This document shows positions 54,127 to 63,730 of a stretch of 64,000 nt of DNA, piece after piece. A program made the translations under genes and the position numbers. This stretch comes from Woeseia sp. (GTDB lineage Bacteria; Pseudomonadota; Gammaproteobacteria; Steroidobacterales; Woeseiaceae), in contig JAJFKW010000006.1 in assembly GCA_021773015.1 (NCBI GenBank), forward strand, positions 401,268 through 465,267, read 5' to 3'. The stretch's first letter is position 1, and every line of letters starts with the position of its first letter. Below the pieces are notes generated by a model that saw only the letters and a list, made by a program, of their open reading frames with translations, was not told the DNA's origin and made no database searches.

Positions 54127-54875
54127 AGGGTATCTGTATTTCTGGCGGAAGGTTTAACCAAGCCACCGACCACTTTGGGTCGGGTGCGCCACGGCGCTTT
54201 CTTGATTGGCGTCATTGTCATCATGCGTTTTTGCGCTGTCAGCATATAACAGGCTGCTAATTCCGGCCACCAGCGTTGGCCTCGGTGTTCCCAAGCACTT
54301 GATACCGGCCTGCCGTTGCCTGGCAGCGGCCAGCGGAAGAAATATCGGGTCAGCCCATGGATTCTCAGGTCCAGCAGGCTGAGCCAATCTTTAAGGCGCC
54401 GATCGGAGATCAACGGCTCTGTCGCGGGCGGCATCGCTGCACCCGGAATCAATCGCCGAACACCCCACAAACCGCCCGGCTTGAAGCCCAAAAGCACGAG
54501 ATGACCATCCGACCGCAAGACCCTGTGAACTTCACGCAGGATCGCGTGAGGTCGGGCGCTGTATTCGAGCGTATGCGGAAGAAACACCACGTCGACTGAG
54601 TCGCTTGCAATCGGCAAACGGTGCAATTCGCCGACTGCGTTTGGTTTGGCACCAGCATGGTCCCCGGGCAGCGCCAGCACGTTCGAGCGTTGCGTACGCG
54701 AATACTTCAAAAAGGTCCGCTGCTCCCCCCACACCCCGAGTTGCACGCATTCCTCGCCGAAAATGCCATCGAACGCATCCTCGACCAATTGGCGTTCCGT
54801 CTGCAATAGGGCCAAGCCCACCGGCGATTCCAGCCAACCGGCTATTCTTGTGCGTCGCTCAATTTCTGAAGGCAT
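54123..54875 (-). CDS. Class I SAM-dependent methyltransferase (type 11-like)
   Basis: About 250 residues from ATG 54875 ([14 protein letters not shown]). The frame is open to 55064, but that start would overlap the divergent mltD gene, so the shorter form is preferred. It shows [20 protein letters not shown] (motif II region) and [18 protein letters not shown] (post-II), as in UbiE-like enzymes. Motif I is unusual ([10 protein letters not shown]). The gene commonly sits next to rnhA in gammaproteobacteria; its substrate is unknown. It overlaps rnhA by 4 bp and shares a 118 bp divergent promoter gap with mltD. Confidence 0.88.
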   Translation of the reverse strand: MPSEIERRTRIAGWLESPVGLALLQTERQLVEDAFDGIFGEECVQLGVWGEQRTFLKYSRTQRSNVLALPGDHAGAKPNAVGELHRLPIASDSVDVVFLPHTLEYSARPHAILREVHRVLRSDGHLVLLGFKPGGLWGVRRLIPGAAMPPATEPLISDRRLKDWLSLLDLRIHGLTRYFFRWPLPGNGRPVSSAWEHRGQRWWPELAACYMLTAQKRMMTMTPIKKAPWRTRPKVVGGLVKPSARNTDTL

Positions 54876-54993
54876 ACGTCGGCCTTTGGTTTTGTCCGTG
54901 GCAAACAATCTGAGAGCGCTTGGTCGTCGCAAGCGATCGCAACACTGTGCTGTCGGCACTTGCAGAATCGTTTCTGCTGCGTAGGATAGCGCG

Positions 54994-56607
54994 ATGCCTG
55001 ACACAAAATCCAAGTACTCGTCACAACCCGCCCTGTTCGCAGCCGCAGTCTTTTGCCTTGGCATTGGCTATGCAGACGCCATGCCGCCGACCGATGCGAA
55101 TAACCTTAGATTTGGCCCCCACCAGGCAGTCTCCAGTGATGCTGAGCCATTATCGATAAAATTGGAGGATTATCAATCATTTACGACTACAGCAGAGCAA
55201 CGTAAAGATGATTTGCTAGGGCGACTCAGAGATAGTTTTTCGCTGCCGCCTGTCATGAATGCCAAAGTACAAGCGGAGCTGAATTGGTACGTCCGACACC
55301 CCGAATACCTCACCCGCGTACTTAATCGTGCGCAACGCTACCTTCCCTATATATTCGAACAAATTGAGGCGCGAGGCCTGCCAGCGGAGCTCGCGCTGCT
55401 ACCTATTGTCGAGAGCGCCTACGACCCGTTTGCGTATTCTCATGGCCGTGCTGCCGGGCTGTGGCAAATCATTCCCGGTACCGCGCGACGTTTTGGCATT
55501 CGCCAGAATTGGTGGTACGACGGCAGACGTGACGTCGTCGATTCGACCGATGGAGCACTGAAGTATTTAGACTATTTGCACGAATTGATGGATGGCGATT
55601 GGCTGCATGCCATCGCGTCGTACAATTCGGGTGAGGGCAACGTACGCAAAGCGATTCGTCGCAATACGAAAGCTGCCAAACCGACAGACTTTTGGAATTT
55701 GAAATTGTCTCGCGAGACAAGCAGTTACGTCCCCAAGCTCATCGCACTCGTGGACATTGTAAGGAACCCCGCCAAACATGGCTTAACGTTGCCCGACTTA
55801 GCCTATGAGCAGCAGTTCGCGGTTGCTGACATCGGCGGCCAACTCGATCTGGCACTCGCCGCGGAATTGGCAGAATTAGATCTGGACCTGCTCTACGGTT
55901 ACAACGCCGGGTTCAATCGTTGGGCTACCGATCCGAGCGGCCCGCATCGGCTACTCATTCCGATTGAATATGCAGAAGACTTCCAAGCGGCGTTAGCCGC
56001 CGTACCGATGGGCGAGCGAGTCCGATGGAAGCGTCATAAGGTCAAGAATGGCGAGGCCATTTCCCAAATAGCCGAGCAATACAATACGACGCTGGCATCT
56101 ATTCGGGCGGCAAATAAACTGCGCGGAAATACGATTCGCGCAGGCGCTTACCTGATGATTCCGGTGGCAACCAAGCCGCTCACGGAATACGGTCAAAGCG
56201 CCGATGCTCGCCGCAGCAAGAAGCAGAATAGAAAACGTTCTGGCAGTCGGGTCGAACATGTCGTCGTGTCCGGGGAGAGCTTTTGGACAATAGGCCGACG
56301 CTACGACGTTGGAACGCGAAATTTGGCGGCGTGGAATGGCATGGCGCCACGCGACACGCTTTCTATTGGGCAAAAACTGATTGTCTGGACGAACAAGGCA
56401 GCACCGCCAACCACGGTTGGTAGCAATGGGACAACGCGTAAATTGCGCTACACCGTGCGTAATGGCGATTCGTTGTATCTGATCGCCAATCGGTTTCGAA
56501 TTACCATTGGCGACCTAGTGCGCTGGAATAACATCGACAAGAATAAGATATTGCGGCCGGGCCAGAAGCTCACGATGTATGTGGACGTGACGTCACAATC
56601 TAGCTAG
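54994..56607 (+). CDS. mltD: Membrane-bound lytic murein transglycosylase D with three LysM repeats
   Basis: A 537-residue secreted peptidoglycan lyase. A hydrophobic export segment spans about 12-30 with no clear lipobox (CLGIGYADA). The SLT domain has catalytic E140 in LLPIVESAYDPFAYS, then AAGLWQIIPGTARRFG and IASYNSGEGNVRKAI. Three LysM domains follow at about 345-390 (KVKNGEAISQIAEQY), 422-468 (VVVSGESFWTIGRRY) and 483-530 (TVRNGDSLYLIANRF). It acts in the periplasm in cell-wall turnover. It diverges from the methyltransferase-rnhA-dnaQ operon. Confidence 0.94.
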   Translation: MPDTKSKYSSQPALFAAAVFCLGIGYADAMPPTDANNLRFGPHQAVSSDAEPLSIKLEDYQSFTTTAEQRKDDLLGRLRDSFSLPPVMNAKVQAELNWYVRHPEYLTRVLNRAQRYLPYIFEQIEARGLPAELALLPIVESAYDPFAYSHGRAAGLWQIIPGTARRFGIRQNWWYDGRRDVVDSTDGALKYLDYLHELMDGDWLHAIASYNSGEGNVRKAIRRNTKAAKPTDFWNLKLSRETSSYVPKLIALVDIVRNPAKHGLTLPDLAYEQQFAVADIGGQLDLALAAELAELDLDLLYGYNAGFNRWATDPSGPHRLLIPIEYAEDFQAALAAVPMGERVRWKRHKVKNGEAISQIAEQYNTTLASIRAANKLRGNTIRAGAYLMIPVATKPLTEYGQSADARRSKKQNRKRSGSRVEHVVVSGESFWTIGRRYDVGTRNLAAWNGMAPRDTLSIGQKLIVWTNKAAPPTTVGSNGTTRKLRYTVRNGDSLYLIANRFRITIGDLVRWNNIDKNKILRPGQKLTMYVDVTSQSS

Positions 56608-56961
56608 CGGCCGTCGCGACGATGCGTTGCGTGTTCTCGAGGAGCATTATAATGCGGCGATCATCAGAAACGTCTTCGCGAGGAGCGTAGCGCCGTGGCG
56701 ATCTCTTAGGCGACAACCCAGTGTCCGGTTTTGGAGATTGCTTCGCTACGCTCGCAATGACGGCATGTCCGGTATCGGCCGCATATTCCGTCTTCCCAAT
56801 GAGCGAAGCATCGACCGCAGCTTTTCGTCTTCGCGAGGAGCGTAGCGACGGGGCGATCTCATGACCTCAATCAGGTTAGGGCTTTTTCGCATTATCCGAT
56901 ACCTGTAAACTAGCGCATCAAAATAATTAGGGCTACGCCCCTCCACTAACCGGGAAGTCTA
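56608..56961. repeat. Intergenic region with REP-like imperfect palindromes
   Basis: 354 bp without a gene. Two near-identical 35-bp direct copies at 56671-56705 and 56826-56860 share CGCGAGGAGCGTAGCG and end in GGCGATCTC. A related arm in inverted orientation is at 56734-56762 (GAGATTGCTTCGCTACGCTC). The first copy and the inverted arm form an imperfect long hairpin. These resemble REP-type elements scattered in many proteobacterial genomes. The end of the region should hold the fabI promoter. Confidence 0.8.
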
Positions 56962-57750
56962 ATGGGATTCATGTCTGGCAAACGCGCGCTGATCGTCGGG
57001 CTCGCGAGCAATCGTTCAATAGCGTATGGCATCGCGCATGCTTTCAGACGCGAAGGCGCTGATCTCGCCTTTACCTATCAGAATGAAAAATTACAGCCGC
57101 GTGTTGAAAAGATGGCGGCCGAGTTAGAATCTTCGCTGACCTATCCGCTGGACGTTGCACACGACTCGGAAATTGATGCGCTGATGGAATCAATTGGTAA
57201 GGACTGGGATGGCATCGACGTGCTCGTGCATTCCGTTGGCTTCGCGCCCCGTGATCAACTGGCGGGAACCTACATCGAGAGCGTAACTCGTGAGGGTTTT
57301 CAAATTGCCCACGACATTTCCAGCTATAGTCTTGCAGCTCTTGCAAAAGCTGCACTGCCCATGATGCAGGGCCGCGATTCGTCCATATTGACGCTATCGT
57401 ATCTTGGCGCAGCAAAGGCCGTGCCAAACTACAATGTGATGGGTTTAGCGAAAGCAAGTTTGGAAGCGAATGTGCGATTTCTTGCGGCAGATCTCGGGCC
57501 GCGTGGTATCCGGGTCAACGGTATATCTGCAGGCCCAATTAAGACCCTGGCTGCTGCGGGAATAGCCGGATTCCGAAAGATGCTGACGCACGTTCAACAG
57601 GTTGCGCCCATTCGTCGAAACGTGACACCTGCAGACGTCGGTAATGCAGCTGCGTTCTTATGCTCAGATCTTGCCGCAGGTATTGCCGGTGAAATTCTCT
57701 ACGTTGACGGCGGTTACAATACGATTGGTATGCACTTAGACGAAGGCTGA
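56962..57750 (+). CDS. fabI: Enoyl-[acyl-carrier-protein] reductase (NADH)
   Basis: Last reductive step of type II fatty acid elongation. A 262-residue SDR with [16 protein letters not shown] at the N-terminus and catalytic Tyr147, Tyr157 and Lys164 ([19 protein letters not shown]), one residue offset from E. coli Tyr146/Tyr156/Lys163. GDGGYN-type C-terminal [10 protein letters not shown] is present. ATG 56962 is preferred (GGGAAG upstream); ATG 56971 also fits. It stands alone here, with ppiD about 3.7 kb away, whereas fabI and ppiD are often adjacent. Confidence 0.96.
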   Translation: MGFMSGKRALIVGLASNRSIAYGIAHAFRREGADLAFTYQNEKLQPRVEKMAAELESSLTYPLDVAHDSEIDALMESIGKDWDGIDVLVHSVGFAPRDQLAGTYIESVTREGFQIAHDISSYSLAALAKAALPMMQGRDSSILTLSYLGAAKAVPNYNVMGLAKASLEANVRFLAADLGPRGIRVNGISAGPIKTLAAAGIAGFRKMLTHVQQVAPIRRNVTPADVGNAAAFLCSDLAAGIAGEILYVDGGYNTIGMHLDEG

Positions 57751-58210
57751 TCGCTAAACAGCAACTTCGAATACAGTAGTAACTTGACTACATGGTGCCA
57801 ATCATTACATCGGTGACCAGCAGTCTTCCGTTTGCGTCGCATGCGTTATCGACCACGCGCAACAAACTGCTACTAGCTGGCTATGGCGTTACAATAACGA
57901 ACGGCCGAACATGGCCAACGGAGGTATCACCCCCATTCAAAAGCTGCCACTAGCAGCTTAATGTCTACTTCCAGACGCGACTAAAAATGGGGGGATTACA
58001 TGACCACCTATTGCCATTTCTTGATTCACCGTCAAATCCTGAATTCAATGAATTCGGCAAAATAAACCTGACACCTTTTTCCCGCCGCGAGAAAATAAAC
58101 CTGACACCTTTTTCCTGACACCTTTTTCCCGCTTATTCTCCTCTGCGTTTTCAACATTATCGCTCGTACAAAGTGCGGTCTGACCCCCAATTCGTTGCGA
58201 CGCACGCAGG
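57751..58210. repeat. Intergenic region with RAYT/REP-type GGTGTCAGG repeats
   Basis: 460 bp with no convincing gene. Three direct copies of a CCTGACACCTTTTTCC core lie at 58059-58085, 58092-58115 and 58114-58132; the first two carry an AAAATAAA prefix. A GGTCTGACCCCC motif is at 58177-58188. Such GGTGTCAGG/GGGGTCAGACC words are often found beside REP-associated transposase (RAYT) genes or their remains; no transposase frame survives here. The rest of the gap is featureless apart from a small hairpin near 57945. Confidence 0.7.
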
Positions 58211-58867
58211 CTAATCACTATCGTTCTGCATCGACATCGGTCGGAAACGATAGAAGCGATGCGTAAAAGAACGGTCCTTACGAACCAACCGCTTAAGTGG
58301 ACCGAACTGCTCATAGTAGATCAGGGATCCATCTTCAAGTGTCGTAAACCGACGAAATTGTTGCCCGTTTAACCACGTACCCTCCACCGTTTCGGTGGTC
58401 TCCTCCACCGGCAACTGAAAGAAGCCATCGACGCAGATCAGCCCGGCAGACTCAATAGAAAAATGCCAAGAAACTTCGTTAACGTTATCGGGGGCGACGG
58501 CTCGGAGCACCAGCGTGTCGTCGTCCGGCTGGTCGATTGACAGCATTCGACTCGAACCGCCCATTCGCACGTCGCCATCTTCTCCCCCAAGAGGCCCAAC
58601 AAAAAGGTTGAAATAGATAGACGCTCGGCTTTTGAATTCCTGAACGCTGGTTTCTATGACTTCAACGACATCGGCCTCCATGCGGTACTCACCCGCAACA
58701 ACTGGACAACCATTTTCGACTGGTTTGGGCATGGCATATGCTCCCCAGCTTGCCGGCAAGTCCGGTATTGCTTCTAAAGGAAGGCGGCTACCCAGTGTCG
58801 CGGTGGCCATGCCACAACCGGCTTGGGCAACGCAGCAGGCAACGAGCGTTGCAATTAACCTAGTCAT
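58211..58867 (-). CDS. Predicted lipoprotein of unknown function (downstream of a pair)
   Basis: About 218 residues from ATG 58867 (MTRLIATLVACC). This start gives a signal peptide ending in lipobox AQAGC. Earlier in-frame ATGs at 58891 and 58984 and the open frame to 59089 are possible, but they would lengthen the N-terminus and reach into the upstream gene. The body is strand-rich with acidic patches (DVVEVIETSV, QPDDDTLVLR) and ends in a basic RFYRFRPMSMQNDSD tail. I do not recognise the family. It lies downstream of another lipoprotein gene, so the two may act together at the outer membrane. Confidence 0.68.
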   Translation of the reverse strand: MTRLIATLVACCVAQAGCGMATATLGSRLPLEAIPDLPASWGAYAMPKPVENGCPVVAGEYRMEADVVEVIETSVQEFKSRASIYFNLFVGPLGGEDGDVRMGGSSRMLSIDQPDDDTLVLRAVAPDNVNEVSWHFSIESAGLICVDGFFQLPVEETTETVEGTWLNGQQFRRFTTLEDGSLIYYEQFGPLKRLVRKDRSFTHRFYRFRPMSMQNDSD

Positions 58868-59054
58868 TGTCGAAGATAGATTGTTCCGCATAAAGTCCGG
58901 TACAAGCAATGCAAGTCCTATCGGGGATACCGGCACCACGCTGGATCCATTGAGAACCGTACGGAATGCCTTAAGTGTTTTCATCGTCGCATTATTACTA
59001 TCCCACTGTCTTTCGAGCAAACGTCTACAGACTTGGTGCCGATTACCATTCGAA

Positions 59055-59702
59055 TCAGTCCACCGGCGTTCTCGCACTGCTGCCTCCAAACGCAGCCAAT
59101 ATCGCAGATTTTCCGATAGTCACCGGCTTAGTTTCCCTCCAGGTGATCATCTGATTGCTGTGGCGCAGCGTGAAGCAAACATCGATAGGCTCGTTTTCAA
59201 GGTCGTATTGCGCATAGAACTTCTGATTCGTTCTAGCGAAATCTCCACTCGGCACCTCGATATCTTTTTTCCGTTTCGGTGTGAGGAAAAAATACAATGA
59301 ACCTGGCTTGCCACCTGGACTTATCTGTTCTGCTGAAAGCTCGCTTCCAGGTGCAGAAATTGCGAACAGATCTTCGCCCTTCGAGTAAATAGACGGTCCT
59401 CCAACCTGTGATAACGTCTTCGGCTCGTCGCAAAAGTAGACGTCAACACTGATGATTTTGCCAGTTCCGTGATCAATATTTTTTAGCAATTCATATTCGA
59501 CCTCAATATCTACCTTGATCATCCCATCTTGTCCATAGGAGCGCGAAGCCCTTCCTAACCTGATTGCAGGAATAAACTCACCCAACCGCTGGCGCTCAAC
59601 CAGTTCAATCGCCTTTACTGTGACCACTGTGTGATCCGTGAGCGCGCAGGCCGAGTTCAGCAATAGCGTAACCATCGACATCGCAACGAATTTGTATTTC
59701 AT
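59055..59702 (-). CDS. Predicted lipoprotein of unknown function (upstream of a pair)
   Basis: A 215-residue protein with a signal peptide ending in the lipobox LNSAC (cysteine about 19). The body is strand-rich (MIKVDIEVEYELL, SLYFFLTPKRKKD, DVCFTLRHSNQMITW), consistent with a beta-sandwich. No family was recognised. It is upstream of the other lipoprotein on the same strand; with the preferred start of that gene there is a gap of about 187 bp, with the long start an overlap of 35 bp. Confidence 0.72.
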   Translation of the reverse strand: MKYKFVAMSMVTLLLNSACALTDHTVVTVKAIELVERQRLGEFIPAIRLGRASRSYGQDGMIKVDIEVEYELLKNIDHGTGKIISVDVYFCDEPKTLSQVGGPSIYSKGEDLFAISAPGSELSAEQISPGGKPGSLYFFLTPKRKKDIEVPSGDFARTNQKFYAQYDLENEPIDVCFTLRHSNQMITWRETKPVTIGKSAILAAFGGSSARTPVD

Positions 59703-60082
59703 TTTAGTGGCAGTTTCGAACTATTGTCATCTACGTGTGCTCGCCGCAACGCCTTGTGATCATTCCCGCGGAAAGCGTGAGAAACATGACTCCGCGGGAG
59801 CATAAATCATGTTCTCATCGATGTTAGCAGGCCCGGACGATCAACCTCTCCTGTTGCTGCCGGTTGCCGCATTCAAGATCATTCCCTAATTGTTGACGAG
59901 TATGCAAGATTCGAACTTAGCTGGAGAAATCGGCGTAGTTCGCAATAAGATATGTTTCTTTGCAGTATATACGGGCAATGCAAATTTACAGTCAATGTCA
60001 GCACAGTCAACAGGATCTAATTGCGTCATCGGGTCGAACGCTTAGGGCATCAATATCACCCACCACTCAACGGACTGTAGAA
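59703..60082. other. Intergenic region with a 9-bp inverted repeat
   Basis: 380 bp without a convincing gene. It holds a perfect inverted repeat TCCCGCGGA (59764-59772) / TCCGCGGGA (59791-59799) with an 18-nt loop and no T run, more like a protein-binding site or REP relic than a terminator. The left part should carry the promoter of the lipoprotein pair; the right part follows the symporter stop. Confidence 0.6.
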
Positions 60083-61384
60083 TTATCTCTTCGGTGATGC
60101 AGCAAGTTTTGTCTCCTCGCCAGACAATCTTGCAACGATGACCGCGCAACAGGAGTCGCCAAACACGTTGGTTGCCGTTCTTGCCATGTCCAATATGCGA
60201 TCGAATACCATCAGATAGGCGATACCTTCGACGGGTAAGCCGATCGCGGCTAAGATCACAGCAATAGCAACCAGTGAAGCGGACGGTACTCCGGCAACAC
60301 CGATAGATGTCACCAAAGCGGTGACTACGATAATGAATTGCACTGTAAACGGTAAATCGAGGCCGTAGGCCTGTGCCAAAAACATTGCGGCAGCGCACTC
60401 GTAAAGCGCAGTACCGTTCATATTCACGGTAGCGCCCAGTGGCAATACGAAGCTCGAAACTTCCTTGGAGACCCCGACGTTTTCTTCAACGCACTCCAAC
60501 GTAACCGGCAAGGTCGCGGATGACGATGCAGTGGAAAACGCGGTCAACATGGCCGGCGCCATTGCCGGAAACATTTTGTAGGGGCTGATGCCGCCAACGA
60601 AACTCAATAACGCTGGCAGGGTTACCAGGATGTGAATTCCAAGTGCCGCTATGACTGTTATCGCAAATACGGCGAGTGGACCTGCAGCGCTTAGGCCTGT
60701 TTCCGCCACTACCGCCGCGACCAAACCAAACACACCGATTGGCGCAAACTTCATTATCCATTCGGTCATCATCATCATGACGTTGAACACGCCGTCCCAA
60801 AATCGAAATAAAGTTTCGGACAATTCGTGCCCGACTCTTGTCATAAAATAACCAAACAAGATTGCAAAAAATATCAAGCCTAGCATCTGCCCTTCGCTAG
60901 CAGCTTTTACTATGTTTGCCGGTACCATGCGGAGAAAAACTTCAGCAACATCGCCGGCGCCTTTTCCACCCACAACATTGTCGACTTCTTCGGCCGATGC
61001 AGAAAGAGACATCGCGTCACGGGCGGGAACACCGTCAACGATTCCCGGCTCAACGATGTTAATCAGAACGAGGCCTACCAAAATGGCAGCAAGGGTTGTG
61101 GCGCCATAAAAAAGCAAAGTTCGGCCACCGAGTTTGCCTAGATTACCACCGGACCCAATGCCTGCCATGCCGATGATGATGGACGAAGTGATCAACGGCA
61201 CGATGATCATCTTCAGACCATTCAGAAAGATTGTGCCGATGAATTTGAACATGGTGATAAAACTCACATCACCAATGCCTAGCGACATCGGGTCATTGCC
61301 ACCCTTCGCGTTGACAATGTATCCAACGAAGCCCGCGACAACGATCGCACCCAAGATTTGCCAGTGTAATGCGATCTTTTTCAT
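60083..61384 (-). CDS. Dicarboxylate/amino acid:cation symporter (DAACS, GltP/DctA family)
   Basis: A 433-residue inner-membrane transporter with eight or more membrane helices and the two re-entrant-loop motifs of the family: FSTASSSATLPVTLECVEE (HP1 serine-rich) and PLGATVNMNGTALYECAAA (TM7, NMDGT-type, here NMNGT). The HP2 equivalent is GVAGVPSASLVAIAVIL. It imports glutamate, aspartate or C4-dicarboxylates with Na+ or H+; the exact substrate is not clear. It is downstream of ppiD by 75 bp on the same strand. Confidence 0.92.
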   Translation of the reverse strand: MKKIALHWQILGAIVVAGFVGYIVNAKGGNDPMSLGIGDVSFITMFKFIGTIFLNGLKMIIVPLITSSIIIGMAGIGSGGNLGKLGGRTLLFYGATTLAAILVGLVLINIVEPGIVDGVPARDAMSLSASAEEVDNVVGGKGAGDVAEVFLRMVPANIVKAASEGQMLGLIFFAILFGYFMTRVGHELSETLFRFWDGVFNVMMMMTEWIMKFAPIGVFGLVAAVVAETGLSAAGPLAVFAITVIAALGIHILVTLPALLSFVGGISPYKMFPAMAPAMLTAFSTASSSATLPVTLECVEENVGVSKEVSSFVLPLGATVNMNGTALYECAAAMFLAQAYGLDLPFTVQFIIVVTALVTSIGVAGVPSASLVAIAVILAAIGLPVEGIAYLMVFDRILDMARTATNVFGDSCCAVIVARLSGEETKLAASPKR

Positions 61385-61459
61385 CGTTATTATCCCCGCC
61401 GTTAGGCTGACTTACGTCATTCGAAGAGTCTGTTTATTATTTTGTCGAATCCTGTCGAG

Positions 61460-63355
61460 CTACTCGAACGCGTCTGTATCCAGATTGACGGCGTCGCTGG
61501 TCACGATTTCCGCATTATTCTCAAGCTGATTGATGAAAGCGGCAAAGTCTGCGCCACCCGATTGGTTTGCAAGTTGCGTCTTTCGTGCGTCACGTTCTGC
61601 CAATGGAATAGATTCGGGCCGGCCGGGTACAGATGCCAGCACGCTGAATACGGCATAGTTACCGCTTGATAAAATTGCCGTCCCGACCGTTGGTTTACCG
61701 GCCACCGGTTTCGTTGCCTGAAAAATTTCGCCAATCAAACGCGCATCCAGATTCTCATCCGACCGGTTTACGACAGTTGTGGGTGCTGCCGCCGCACCAA
61801 CTTCGGCCGCCGCAGTTGCGACATCCTGGCCGTCCGCAATCAGCGAACGCAGCGTTTCTTGTTTTGCGCTGACCAACTCCTGACCGCGCGCGAGTTTCAA
61901 CGCTCCGGAAATCTGCTCTTTCACATCCTCTAGCGGGCGCTGTTCTGCCGGGTGGTATTTCGCGACTCGCAATACCACAGATCTATTCGCATCCAGCTCG
62001 ACGATGTCTGTGATCTGGCCGTCAGTCAAAACATTCGGATCGAACACGGCATTAATGGCGGCTTGGTTCGTGCCGAATGGCGCACCACCTGTCCTTGCAA
62101 ATTCAGTTGCTGTTTTAAGTTCCAAACCGACCTTTTCCGCAATCGCTGAAAGTTCAAGAGACTCGAAAATTGCCTCGGAAACATCTGTAACCAAACCGAG
62201 AATCGCCGTATCGGCTTTACGATCGCGCAACTCGCGTTCCAACTCCGCGCGCACTTGTTCCAATGGCAACGGACCACCTTCCACAATGGAGTCTAATTGC
62301 ACGACGTGAAATCCAAAATCACTTTTCACGGGACCGCGAATTTCGCCTTCACGCATTGAAAATACGGCATCACCCAGTGCATCCGGCATTTGTGATTGCG
62401 GCACGAGCCCGAGGTCGCCACCAATGTTAGAGGTGCCGCCATCTTTGGAATACTGCTTCGCAAGGTCTGCAAACGGTTCACCAGCTTTAACGCGTGCCAC
62501 TAACGCCGTAGCTTGCTCGTTGGCTGCAGTTTCGTCGTCGCCAAACAAAATAAGAATATGTCGCGCCTGGCGTTCCTCATCTTGTAGATAACGATTGCCG
62601 GACTCTTCGTAATATTGCTGCAGTTCTTCCGCACTAATTTCGGCATTACTTGCGACTTCGTCACGGCGAATTTCAATGTATTCAAGGTCAGCGGTTTCGT
62701 CAGTCACGAACTCACCTTCACGCGATTCGTAAAAGTCGACGACATCCTGTTCGCTGATCTCAATCGACTCTTGCAGCGCCGCGAAGTCGAGTGTCGCAAC
62801 GTCGACTTGACGTTGTTCCCCATACAAATTCAGGTAGCGCCGATATTCATAAGGTGTGACGAAAGCAGTCGCACCCACTGCTTGTTGCAGTTGGAATTGT
62901 CGCAGCGCCTGATTCACTTGCGCCTCGTAGTCTCTTGGCGAGCGGCCCTGGGCCGCCAAGGCATCCAAGTATTTCTGTTTTGAAAATACGCTGCCATCCT
63001 GAAACGTGGGATCTCGCTGAATCACGTCGGTAACCATCGTATCGCCTGCCCGCATGCCGCTTGATTCGATATAGTTGTTGACCAAGGTTTCGCGGACCAT
63101 CTGGTCGAGAATTTGCCGGCGTGCCGAATTCAGGATACTTGCCGGATAGTCGAGCAGCTCCGGTGCCTGTTGAATCTGCTGCTGCCAAGCGTTCTCGAAT
63201 GCCGGCAGCGATATTTCCTGACCATCGACCTTCGCGGCATAACCACTACCGATGTTGGGCGAGCTAACGCCTACAAATATGAACGGAATGGCGATTAGCC
63301 CTAATACGGCAATTGCGATAGGGCCCGTAAAGCTGTCTCTAATATTTTGTAACAT
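61460..63355 (-). CDS. ppiD: Periplasmic chaperone / peptidyl-prolyl isomerase PpiD (SurA N-terminal domain)
   Basis: About 631 residues anchored in the inner membrane by one helix (about 13-32: IAIAVLGLIAIPFIFVG), facing the periplasm, where it helps fold exported proteins. The SurA-like N-terminal domain is followed by a parvulin domain (ARHILILFGDD; GGDLGLVPQSQMPDALGD; SDFGFHVVQLDSI). The frame extends to 63400, but ATG 63355 gives the standard MLQNIRDSFTG start. The 3' end is close to the symporter gene, which may be partly co-transcribed. Confidence 0.94.
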   Translation of the reverse strand: MLQNIRDSFTGPIAIAVLGLIAIPFIFVGVSSPNIGSGYAAKVDGQEISLPAFENAWQQQIQQAPELLDYPASILNSARRQILDQMVRETLVNNYIESSGMRAGDTMVTDVIQRDPTFQDGSVFSKQKYLDALAAQGRSPRDYEAQVNQALRQFQLQQAVGATAFVTPYEYRRYLNLYGEQRQVDVATLDFAALQESIEISEQDVVDFYESREGEFVTDETADLEYIEIRRDEVASNAEISAEELQQYYEESGNRYLQDEERQARHILILFGDDETAANEQATALVARVKAGEPFADLAKQYSKDGGTSNIGGDLGLVPQSQMPDALGDAVFSMREGEIRGPVKSDFGFHVVQLDSIVEGGPLPLEQVRAELERELRDRKADTAILGLVTDVSEAIFESLELSAIAEKVGLELKTATEFARTGGAPFGTNQAAINAVFDPNVLTDGQITDIVELDANRSVVLRVAKYHPAEQRPLEDVKEQISGALKLARGQELVSAKQETLRSLIADGQDVATAAAEVGAAAAPTTVVNRSDENLDARLIGEIFQATKPVAGKPTVGTAILSSGNYAVFSVLASVPGRPESIPLAERDARKTQLANQSGGADFAAFINQLENNAEIVTSDAVNLDTDAFE

Positions 63356-63570
63356 CGATTCTTCAATTTTGAGGGAAAAGCGCTGGCGGCATTCCGCCAC
63401 GCATTGATTGACGATCCTGTCAAATTAGCCTGCCCCTGCAGGCCGCACGACAAGGCCAATAAGTCTTTGAATTGTGGGCACGGATGATACGTGAGCGCGC
63501 CAACCCCGGCAATGGACTTGTGGCCGCGGCGGCGGGCTATGCGCCCGCCTACTCCAGTGGAGCCCACGCA

Positions 63571-63619
63571 ATCGGCCCCAATCCGCCCCAATCGGCCCCA
63601 ATCGGCCCCAATCGGCCCG
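63571..63619. repeat. Tandem repeat, five copies of ATCGGCCCCA
   Basis: The 10-bp unit ATCGGCCCCA repeats five times end to end, with one change in the second copy (ATCCGCCCCA) and a degenerate last copy. It is non-coding and probably unstable. Confidence 0.93.
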
Positions 63620-63683
63620 CATTGTTAAACACGTCGAACCATCACGGTGCCGATTGATCTTTAGTGCGGCAAACGTCAGTTAT

Positions 63684-63708
63684 CGCGGCAAGATGCCGCT
63701 CCTACGGA
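63684..63708. repeat. REP-like hairpin
   Basis: GCGGCAAGATGCCGC (63685-63699) is a 6-bp stem with a 3-nt loop, followed by TCCTACGG. This is close to the short repeats of the form CGGC...GCCGCTCCTAC common in gammaproteobacterial intergenic DNA. Confidence 0.55.
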
Positions 63709-63730
63709 TTACCTACCTAGTGGTCGGGAA

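Noticed and set aside
54876..55064. Long N-terminal extension of the methyltransferase
   Set aside because: It would overlap the start of the divergent mltD gene; its translation has no conserved methyltransferase sequence, and ATG 54875 gives a normal start.
59764..59799. Inverted repeat considered as a rho-independent terminator
   Set aside because: The loop is 18 nt and there is no T run on either side.
63505..63550. GC-rich hairpin considered as a terminator
   Set aside because: The stem has no following T run on either strand and lies upstream of ppiD rather than after a gene.
63571..63619. Tandem ATCGGCCCCA repeats considered as a CRISPR array
   Set aside because: Units are 10 bp with no spacers and no cas genes are nearby; this is a simple tandem repeat.
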